A stretch of DNA of 62,066 bases from Alphaproteobacteria bacterium (GTDB lineage Bacteria; Pseudomonadota; Alphaproteobacteria; Micropepsales; Micropepsaceae): the NCBI GenBank assembly GCA_028865545.1, contig JAGWJY010000014.1, positions 1-62,066 of the forward strand, read 5' to 3'. Each line of letters starts with the position of its first letter. The stretch's first letter is position 1. The position numbers were made by a program, and so were the translations under genes. Under the pieces are notes generated by a model. That model was not told the origin of the DNA. It ran no database searches and saw only the letters and a list, made by a program, of their open reading frames with translations. Below are positions 55,880 through 62,066 of this stretch, piece by piece.

Positions 55880-56725
55880 TCAGGCGCCTATACCCGCGAT
55901 CTTGGCAGAGATGTCCCATAGCCGCTTGGCGTCGGCGTCGTTCTGCGCGGCCGCGGTGGGGGTGGCGGGCTTGCATTTGTAGTAGTAGCCGCCACTCTGC
56001 TTGGCGACGTCGGGCGCCGATGCAAGATAGACGATCGTTTTGGCGCCCTCCTCGGGCGAGATCGCCACTAGTCGCTTGGCGACACCGACCACCATGCCCA
56101 GCCAGCCGTCATTGTTGTCGCCGAACTGGGTGGCGACGAAGCCCGGATGCAGGCAATTCGCGGTGACGCCGCTACCTTGGAGCCGCCGCGCCAACTCGCG
56201 CGTGAACAGGATATTGCAAAGCTTCGACGTGCCGTAGACGCCGAAAGCGTTGTATTTCTTCTCGGCCTGGAGGTCTTCGAAGTTCAACTTTCCGGATTTG
56301 TGCGCGTCCGACGCCGTGGTCACGATGCGCGCGCCCGGCGTCGCCTTCAGCCGGTCGAGCAACAGATTGGTGACAACGAAATACGCCATATGGTTGGTTG
56401 CGAAGGTCATCTCCAATCCGTCCGCGGTCGCCTCGCGCGCGCTGAACAGCGCCCCGGCATTGTTGATCAGCGCATCGATCTTCGGCTCGGCCGCCGCGAT
56501 CTCGCCGGCGACGCGCTTCATCTCGGAAAGCTTGGAGAGATCGGCGAGATGACCGGCGTGCTTGACGCTGGAATTGGCAATCGACAATTGGGTCAGCAGG
56601 GCGTCACGGCGGAACGGATTGCGCGCCACGAAGACGACGCGGGCGCCTTGCTCGGCCAGTTGAACGGCAGCAACCTCACCGATGCCCGATGTGGCACCGG
56701 TGATGACGACAGTCTTGCCCTGCAT
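55880..56725 (-). CDS. SDR-family oxidoreductase
   Basis: 281 residues. VVITGATSGIG gives the TGxxxGIG cofactor motif (residues 10-17), INNAG the next, and Ser139, Tyr164 and Lys168 form the SDR catalytic set in TTASDAHKSG and YGTSKLCN. The pattern resembles retinol-dehydrogenase/WWOX-like members. The substrate is unknown. Its ribosome site (GGGAGG, three bases before ATG plus spacer) sits inside a hairpin described separately. Confidence 0.88.
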   Translation of the reverse strand: MQGKTVVITGATSGIGEVAAVQLAEQGARVVFVARNPFRRDALLTQLSIANSSVKHAGHLADLSKLSEMKRVAGEIAAAEPKIDALINNAGALFSAREATADGLEMTFATNHMAYFVVTNLLLDRLKATPGARIVTTASDAHKSGKLNFEDLQAEKKYNAFGVYGTSKLCNILFTRELARRLQGSGVTANCLHPGFVATQFGDNNDGWLGMVVGVAKRLVAISPEEGAKTIVYLASAPDVAKQSGGYYYKCKPATPTAAAQNDADAKRLWDISAKIAGIGA

Positions 56726-56730
56726 GCGCC

Positions 56731-56750
56731 CCCTCCCTGAATTGGGAGGG
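56731..56750 (-). promoter_or_regulatory. Hairpin after ndk that buries the SDR ribosome-binding site
   Basis: CCCTCCC (56731-56737) pairs with GGGAGGG (56744-56750) around a 6-base loop. On the minus strand the 3' arm is the GGGAGG that precedes the SDR ATG (56725). The stem also follows the ndk stop at 56756. It may act as an ndk terminator without a T-run, or limit SDR translation. Confidence 0.45.
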
Positions 56751-56755
56751 TGATG

Positions 56756-57178
56756 TTATCCGACGATGTCGAGATCGCTGAAGAAGAATTTGATCTCGTT
56801 GGCGGCGGTTTCCGCCGCGTCTGAACCGTGAACCGAGTTCGCTTCGATGGATTCCGCCAAATCCTTGCGGATCGTGCCCGGCGCGGCCTTGGCTGGATCG
56901 GTGGCGCCCATCACTTCGCGGTTCTTGGCGACCGCACTTTCGCCCTCAAGAACCTGCACCACGACCGGGCCCGAGGTCATGAATTCGACCAGGCTGTTGT
57001 AAAACGGCCGCGCCGCATGGACGGCGTAGAACGCCTCGGCCTGTGCCTTGGACAGCCGGATACGGCGCTGGGCGACCACGCGGAGGCCCGCTTTCTCGAA
57101 GCGCGAGACGATTTCGCCGGTCAGGTTCCGGCGCGTCGCGTCGGGTTTGATGATGGAAAGCGTGCGCTCGACGGCCAT
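56756..57178 (-). CDS. ndk: Nucleoside diphosphate kinase
   Basis: 140 residues from ATG at 57178, with GGAGCAGGAC upstream; the frame to 57238 is an extension without homology. [12 protein letters not shown] starts the fold, and the phosphohistidine is His117 in [13 protein letters not shown]. It moves the terminal phosphate between nucleoside di- and triphosphates. Divergent from the ABC-F gene by 80 bases. Confidence 0.97.
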   Translation of the reverse strand: MAVERTLSIIKPDATRRNLTGEIVSRFEKAGLRVVAQRRIRLSKAQAEAFYAVHAARPFYNSLVEFMTSGPVVVQVLEGESAVAKNREVMGATDPAKAAPGTIRKDLAESIEANSVHGSDAAETAANEIKFFFSDLDIVG

Positions 57179-57258
57179 GTCCTGCTCCGGGGTTGAAAAA
57201 TCGCGCGCCTTATAGCCATGGCCTTTGCATTGGCGCAAGCCATGCTACAAGCCCGGCC

Positions 57259-59142
57259 ATGCTGGTCATCGACAATATCACCGTCCGCATCGCGGGCCGC
57301 GACATCCTGAAGGGCGCCACGGCCAATCTGCCTGCCGGCCGGCGCGTCGGCCTGGTCGGGCGCAACGGCGCGGGCAAATCGACGCTGCTGAAGGTAATCC
57401 TGGGCCAACTGGGGCCCGACGGCGGCGAGACCAGCGTGCCCAGGGATTGGCGCATCGGCGCGCTGGCCCAGGAGGCGCCTTCCGGGCCGCAGAGCCTGAT
57501 CGACACCGTGCTGACGGCCGACACCGAACGCACCGCGCTGCTGGCGCGGGCCGACCACGAGACTGATCCGCATCACATCGCCGACATCCATGCGCGGCTG
57601 CATACCATCGATGCCTATTCCGCTCCTGCGCGTGCGGCGGAGATTCTGGCCGGGCTCGGCTTTTCCGCCGAAGAGCAGTTGCGCCCCTGCTCGGAGTTTT
57701 CCGGCGGCTGGCGGATGCGGGTGGCGCTCGCCGCGATCCTCTTCTCCGCTCCAGATCTTTTGCTGCTGGACGAGCCGACCAACTATCTCGACCTCGAAGG
57801 CGTCCTGTGGCTGGAGGAATTCCTGCGGCGTTATCGCGGCACCGTGCTGATTGTCAGCCATGACCGCGATCTGCTGAATACCGCAGCGGAATTCATTCTG
57901 CATCTCGAACACGGCAAGCTGACGCTTTACACCGGCGGCTACGACAAATTCGTGGAAACCCGCGCCATGAAGCGCGCACTCGACGCCTCCTTTGCCAAAA
58001 AGCAGGAAGCGCAGCGCAAGCATTTGCAGGCCTTTGTCGACCGCTTCAAGGCCAAGGCCTCCAAGGCGAGCCAGGCGCAGAGTCGCGTCAAGATGCTGGA
58101 ACGGATGCAACGCATCGAACTGCCGGTGGATGAGCACGTCGCGCCCATCCGCCTGCCGAAGGCCACGCCGGCCAATCCGCCGCTCGTTACGATGGATGAG
58201 GCTGCGGTGGGCTATGAGCCGGGCAAGCCGGTGCTGCGGCATATGAGTTTGCGCCTGGACTCGGACGACCGGGTCGCGCTGCTGGGAAAGAACGGCAACG
58301 GGAAATCGACTCTGGCAAAGCTGTTGGCGGGCAAACTCGAACTGATGTCCGGCGAACTGGTGCGCGCGAAAAAGCTGGTGCCGGGCTATTTCGCACAGCA
58401 CCAGCTGGACGAACTCAACGGCGCGTTGACGCCAATCGAAACGTTGGCCCATCTGCGGCCGAAGCTCACCTTGCAGGATTTGCGCACCCAGCTCGGAGGC
58501 TTCGGCTTTTCCGCCAACAAGGCGCAGACCAAGGTCGCCAGTCTTTCCGGCGGCGAGCGGGCGCGGCTGATGCTGGCGCTGACGACACTCGACAAGCCGA
58601 ACATGCTGATCCTTGACGAGCCAACCAACCATCTGGACATCGACGCGCGCAACGAGCTTTTGAACGCGCTCAATGATTTCGACGGCGCGGTCGTGCTCGT
58701 CAGCCATGACCGGCGGCTGGTTGAAGCAACGGCCGAGCGCTTGCTGCTGGTGGCGAACGGCCACGTCGCGCCCTTCGACGGAGACCTCGACGATTATCGC
58801 CGCTTCCTCCTGTCGAGCGAGCCCGTGCCGACGACGCATACCCACGCCGAGCAACCCAAACAGTCCAAGGAAGATGCGCGTCGCGACGCCGCGCGCAGAC
58901 GCCATCAGCTGAAGCCGCTTAAGGAAAAAATCGAGACGGCGGAACACCAGATCACAGCGATGACGGCGGAACTCAAGAAACTCGACGCCGCGCTGGTGGA
59001 CCCGCTTCTGTTCGTGAAGGACCCGGCGAAGGGGAAAGCCGTCTCGAAGAAGCGCGCCGACGCTGCACGCAAGCTCGAAGTTGCCGAAGCAGCATGGCTC
59101 AAGGCGCACGAAGAATACGAAAAGGCGATGGCGGAGACTTGA
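57259..59142 (+). CDS. ABC-F family ATPase (Uup/YheS-like)
   Basis: 627 residues from ATG at 57259. Two ABC domains: Walker A GLVGRNGAGKST (32-42) and ALLGKNGNGKST, with signatures EFSGGWRMRVALA and SLSGGERARLML. No transmembrane domain. The linker between them (about residues 230-300) is helical and charged. The C-terminus is a coiled-coil extension ending KAHEEYEKAMAE. ABC-F proteins act on ribosomes, as EttA, Uup and YheS do; the extended C-terminus favours Uup/YheS. It ends six bases from the convergent TPR gene. Confidence 0.9.
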   Translation: MLVIDNITVRIAGRDILKGATANLPAGRRVGLVGRNGAGKSTLLKVILGQLGPDGGETSVPRDWRIGALAQEAPSGPQSLIDTVLTADTERTALLARADHETDPHHIADIHARLHTIDAYSAPARAAEILAGLGFSAEEQLRPCSEFSGGWRMRVALAAILFSAPDLLLLDEPTNYLDLEGVLWLEEFLRRYRGTVLIVSHDRDLLNTAAEFILHLEHGKLTLYTGGYDKFVETRAMKRALDASFAKKQEAQRKHLQAFVDRFKAKASKASQAQSRVKMLERMQRIELPVDEHVAPIRLPKATPANPPLVTMDEAAVGYEPGKPVLRHMSLRLDSDDRVALLGKNGNGKSTLAKLLAGKLELMSGELVRAKKLVPGYFAQHQLDELNGALTPIETLAHLRPKLTLQDLRTQLGGFGFSANKAQTKVASLSGGERARLMLALTTLDKPNMLILDEPTNHLDIDARNELLNALNDFDGAVVLVSHDRRLVEATAERLLLVANGHVAPFDGDLDDYRRFLLSSEPVPTTHTHAEQPKQSKEDARRDAARRRHQLKPLKEKIETAEHQITAMTAELKKLDAALVDPLLFVKDPAKGKAVSKKRADAARKLEVAEAAWLKAHEEYEKAMAET

Positions 59143-59148
59143 ACGGTC

Positions 59149-59868
59149 TCAGTTGTTCAGCTGTTCGCGCGCGATACGAACCCATTCGCGCTGGCGGCTG
59201 CGGTAATAGCTCGGCGCGTGCCGCACCGACTCCACAATCTCCTTGAACAAGGCCTGAGCGCGCTCCTTCTGACCCAGTGTCTGCAGGAACAGAGCAAAGC
59301 GGCAGCGCGCCTCCTCGCCCGGATAGCGCGGCAGCACGGATTCGTATTGGCGCAGCGCAGCGTCGGTCTTGCCGACCAGTGCCAGCGCCCGTGCATAGTC
59401 GAGTTCGACATCGGCATCGAAGGCGGCGGGATCAACTTGTTTAAGCTGCTCGAAGGCGGCCGCCGCACCCTCGCCATCGCCGGCCAGCAGCCGGGCGCGC
59501 GCCATGCCGCGCAACAGCACGGCGTCGGTGCCACCCAGCGGACCGCTCATCGCACTTTGATAGAGGTCGACGGCATCCTGAAACCGGCCACGCTTGATGC
59601 ACTCCTCGGCCAACGCACGCTTGGCGTCGGCGGAGCCCACCATCTGCACTTCGCGCAGCTTCTCGCGATAGGAGCGGCCCGGGTCCGCCATATTCGAGAC
59701 GTTGTCGGCAAAGCGCCGCGCCGATGTACTACCCATCATATCCGGCAGGATTGCGAAGATGCCGTAGGCGACCCAGCCAAACGGCGGCGGGACGATCGTG
59801 ATCGCCAGAATCCACAGCCATGACCGGCCCGTGCGTATGACATGCCACGCAAAGGTAAGGTCGATCAT
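59149..59868 (-). CDS. Membrane-anchored TPR protein
   Basis: 239 residues from ATG at 59868; a GTG nine codons upstream (59895) is possible. Two short hydrophobic helices with TFAWHVIRTGRSWLWILAI start the protein, then TPR repeats such as ALAEECIKRGRFQDAVDLYQSAM and LDYARALALVGKTDAALRQYESVLPRYPG, quoted in part. It probably scaffolds proteins at the inner membrane face. Function is unknown. Confidence 0.78.
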   Translation of the reverse strand: MIDLTFAWHVIRTGRSWLWILAITIVPPPFGWVAYGIFAILPDMMGSTSARRFADNVSNMADPGRSYREKLREVQMVGSADAKRALAEECIKRGRFQDAVDLYQSAMSGPLGGTDAVLLRGMARARLLAGDGEGAAAAFEQLKQVDPAAFDADVELDYARALALVGKTDAALRQYESVLPRYPGEEARCRFALFLQTLGQKERAQALFKEIVESVRHAPSYYRSRQREWVRIAREQLNN

Positions 59869-59952
59869 GAGGGCGAAGCCGAAGCCGAAAAACACTTGGT
59901 TATATCTGCGTCTGGAATCTCAGTGCCAGATAGGCGCTGGCGGGTGGGCAAA

Positions 59953-60417
59953 TCAACCCTGCTTCTCCCATTTTCCCGCCGGGCTTTCTTTCCAATATGT
60001 AACGTCGTGTCCTGCGGCCTTGGCATTCTTCCAGGCGCCACGCGCACTTTCGACGGCGACGGTATCGCGTCCGTCGAACATCAAAACGATGCGAGTGAGG
60101 TCTTTCGCCTCGGCACTATCCCATGCCGGTGGCGGCGCTCCGCCGACGAGGAACAGGACATTGGCGTTGTTCGGATTGCCCTCTTCCACCGTAATCAACA
60201 CCGGCTGACGGCCCGGATCGCCGTCGCCCGCCTGCGCATGAGGCAGGAAGGTCTGCTCGCTGTAAGTCCACAGCCGGGTATCAATGGCGTCGGCTCGTTC
60301 CGCAGACTCGGCGCGGATCAGCGCGCGCCAGCCACGCTCGAGCGTCTTCTCGATCAAGCCGGGAAGGACATCGTCCAGGCTGCGCCGTTCCAGATGATAG
60401 AATAAGGTCTCGGTCAT
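59953..60417 (-). CDS. holC: DNA polymerase III chi subunit
   Basis: 154 residues. ETLFYHLERRSLDDVLPGLIEKTLERGWRALIR (in part) starts the chi fold; NVLFLVGGAPPP follows. Chi links the clamp loader to SSB. In alphaproteobacteria holC usually follows pepA; here a Sel1 gene lies between. Confidence 0.9.
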   Translation of the reverse strand: MTETLFYHLERRSLDDVLPGLIEKTLERGWRALIRAESAERADAIDTRLWTYSEQTFLPHAQAGDGDPGRQPVLITVEEGNPNNANVLFLVGGAPPPAWDSAEAKDLTRIVLMFDGRDTVAVESARGAWKNAKAAGHDVTYWKESPAGKWEKQG

Positions 60418-60448
60418 GCCGCGCAGGATAGACGATTTCTGCGTCTCA

Positions 60449-61366
60449 TTAATCGCTTTCCTTGGCTGCGCCCTGGTTCACGTCTGAGAGATGGTCCCGG
60501 CGCAACTTGGCGGCGTCGGCGAGAACCTCGTCAAGCGAGCCCTTTCCGGGCGACCAACTCTCAGAGCGCTTTTCGATTCGCTTCGCGTCAGAAACACTTA
60601 GAACGCGCACGACCTGCGTTTTGAACGCAAAAATCCGTCCGAATACATTCGGCACACCGGCTGCGCGCTGCTGCGCCGTACAAAGCCAGAAATAAGCGCG
60701 CTTGGGATTTTTCGGCAGAATTGTCCCTGACCAGTACGCTTGTGCGATGTTCAAAAGCGCTGCTGGTGATCCCTGCTCGCCCGCCCGCACGCTCCACTCC
60801 AAACCCTGACGCGGGTCGGCAGCAACGCCCCGCCCGGCAAGATACATGTAACCGACATTGGCTTCCGCCTTGTAATTTCCGGCATCCGCTGCGGCCTTGA
60901 ACCACTTGAAGGCTTCCACGTCGTCCTGCGCCACGACCTTGCCGTTCAAATAATCTTCTCCAAGCGTGAACTGGGCAAAAACGTCGTTGGCAGCAGCGGC
61001 CTTGCGGAGCCAGTCGAGTCCATGCGCGCTGTCCGCCGGCACGCCGCACGCTCCCGTCAGCAGCAGGCTCCCGTACAGCCTTTGCGCCACGACGTCGCCG
61101 TTCTCGGCAAGCGGCTGAAGATGTGCTGCGGCGAGCGCGAAGTTGCGGTTCGCCAACGCCGCCTGAGCTACCGCAAGGTTCGGCGTCGCAATCGGAGCCA
61201 CCGGCTGAGTAACGCAGTTTCGCGCAATGCTCGGTGCGATGGTCGGTGTCGGGGCAACGGCGATAGAAGCGACATCGCCACGGGCTGGCTGCCACGCGAT
61301 CGCGAGGGTCAGCACCACCGCGCTAAAACAAAAACTGCCCAAGCAAGGTGTGAAAGCGGCGCGCAT
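60449..61366 (-). CDS. Exported Sel1-repeat protein
   Basis: 305 residues; ATG at 61366 with GGGAG seven bases upstream. A signal peptide ends near GDVASIA. Sel1-like repeats follow: AAANDVFAQFTLGEDYLNGK, AADAGNYKAEANVGYMYLAGRGV and EQGSPAALLNIAQAYWSG. Such repeats mediate protein contacts in the periplasm. It is placed between pepA and holC. Confidence 0.8.
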   Translation of the reverse strand: MRAAFTPCLGSFCFSAVVLTLAIAWQPARGDVASIAVAPTPTIAPSIARNCVTQPVAPIATPNLAVAQAALANRNFALAAAHLQPLAENGDVVAQRLYGSLLLTGACGVPADSAHGLDWLRKAAAANDVFAQFTLGEDYLNGKVVAQDDVEAFKWFKAAADAGNYKAEANVGYMYLAGRGVAADPRQGLEWSVRAGEQGSPAALLNIAQAYWSGTILPKNPKRAYFWLCTAQQRAAGVPNVFGRIFAFKTQVVRVLSVSDAKRIEKRSESWSPGKGSLDEVLADAAKLRRDHLSDVNQGAAKESD

Positions 61367-61478
61367 AGCAGGTCTCCCGCTTAAAATCGTCCGACTATGC
61401 TCCGCACTATACTACAAAAATACGACGGGCGCCTTCGCCATCAAGACAACAAACGGCGCAAACCGTCGCATTACTGGC

Positions 61479-62066
61479 CTAGCCCTCGTAATGATCCTTC
61501 ACCAACCGATCGAGAATGCGCACGCCCCAGCCGGTGCCCCAACTCGGGATCAACGGCTTCTGCTCGCTGTCCTGCCAGGCGACACCCGCGATATCGAGGT
61601 GAACCCACGGTGTCTTCTCCACCACGAAGCGCTGGAGGAACTGCGCCGCGGTAATCGAGCCTGCCTGCGGCCCGCCGATGTTCTTCATGTCGGCGATCTT
61701 GGAACGCAGCAGTTTGTCGTAACCGCCGCCCAGCGGCAGGCGCCACACGGGTTCGCCGACGGCTTTGCCGGCGTCCGCCAAGCGCTCCGACAATTTGTCG
61801 TCGTTGGAGAACAGACCGGCATGCTCCGCACCCAAAGACACCAAGATGGCGCCGGTAAGCGTGGCGAGATCGATGACGAAACGCGGCTTGAAGCGCGTCT
61901 GCGCATACCAAAGCGCATCGGCCAACACCAAACGGCCTTCCGCGTCGGTGTTCAGCACTTCGATGGTCTGACCGGACATCGACTTCACGACATCGTCGGG
62001 ACGCTGCGCCTTGCCGTCCGGCATGTTCTCCACCAGCCCGACGACGCCGACGGCGTTCACCTTCGC
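61479..62066 (-). CDS. pepA: Leucyl aminopeptidase (M17), C-terminal part (5' end outside window)
   Basis: About 195 C-terminal residues, still open at base 62066. The M17 metal/catalytic signature is [14 protein letters not shown], followed by [16 protein letters not shown] and the C-terminal [16 protein letters not shown]. PepA removes N-terminal residues with two metal ions. The N-terminal domain is outside the window. Confidence 0.95.
   Translation of the reverse strand, partial: AKVNAVGVVGLVENMPDGKAQRPDDVVKSMSGQTIEVLNTDAEGRLVLADALWYAQTRFKPRFVIDLATLTGAILVSLGAEHAGLFSNDDKLSERLADAGKAVGEPVWRLPLGGGYDKLLRSKIADMKNIGGPQAGSITAAQFLQRFVVEKTPWVHLDIAGVAWQDSEQKPLIPSWGTGWGVRILDRLVKDHYEG

Noticed and set aside
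57121..59109. A 662-codon frame antisense to the ABC-F gene and ndk
   Set aside because: Antisense to two well-supported genes, with no recognisable domain.

Overview
This is a GC-rich chromosomal window that reads as an alphaproteobacterium. The evidence is gene order and one regulatory site: gyrA-coaD-cyclophilin, ssb divergent from uvrA across a GTTC-N7-GTTC SOS box (the alphaproteobacterial LexA type), a DUF2066-pgsA-like-hdaA-ppk-ppx run, tatABC followed by serS-surE-pcm-nlpD-like, and yajC-secD next to a DUF815 ATPase. Many genes are Tat- or Sec-exported. A Micropepsaceae/Rhizomicrobium-type soil organism would fit, but that placement is inference only. I see no tRNA, rRNA, CRISPR, phage or transposase gene.

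Layout. 1-12.8 kb: the start of a glpD-like dehydrogenase (cut by the window edge), then a cluster of three paralogous, secreted, roughly 1,040-1,070-residue BNR/Asp-box beta-propeller proteins (VPS10/sortilin-like) arranged around one TonB-dependent receptor. 12.8-16.7 kb: a WbpE-like sugar aminotransferase, a Tat-exported GH10 xylanase and a TPR/ATP-grasp protein. 16.7-24.8 kb: core information genes (cyclophilin, coaD, gyrA, a trypsin-like lipoprotein, ssb, uvrA). 24.8-32.4 kb: accessory genes: an orphan antitoxin-like protein, a NudK-type Nudix hydrolase, a LamG protein, a copper nitrite reductase (nirK) with an NsrR-like operator, two tandem paralogous membrane proteins, an amidase and an isoprenylcysteine-methyltransferase-like protein. 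32.8-43.8 kb: trmFO, a complex-I-assembly-type squalene/phytoene synthase homologue, a PuuD-like membrane protein, secD-yajC, a DUF815 ATPase, nlpD-like, pcm, surE, serS and tatCBA. 43.9-50.1 kb: ppx, ppk, hdaA, a CDP-alcohol phosphatidyltransferase and a DUF2066 protein, with short stop/start overlaps at most junctions. 50.2-62.1 kb: an exported DUF1501/DUF1800 pair, purMN, a CPBP protease, GIY-YIG and SDR genes, ndk, an ABC-F ATPase, a TPR membrane protein, holC, a Sel1 protein and the C-terminal end of pepA.

How the genes fit together. Tat (43 kb) and SecD/YajC (36-37 kb) export systems sit in the same window as many exported products. Ppk and Ppx make and degrade polyphosphate. HdaA, HolC, SSB, GyrA and UvrA serve replication and repair. 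PurM and PurN catalyse two steps of IMP synthesis. NirK makes NO and its promoter carries what looks like an NO-responsive operator, with no NO reductase in the window.

Most unusual points: the triple VPS10-like/TonB-receptor cluster; the NsrR-like site before nirK; an exact 20-bp repeat next to a G/C palindrome that occurs upstream of both trmFO and serS; the absence of secF after secD; a Gln at the quinolone-determining position 83 of GyrA; and three homologues of known enzymes whose catalytic residues look lost or changed (NlpD-like, squalene synthase-like, GH10 subsite).
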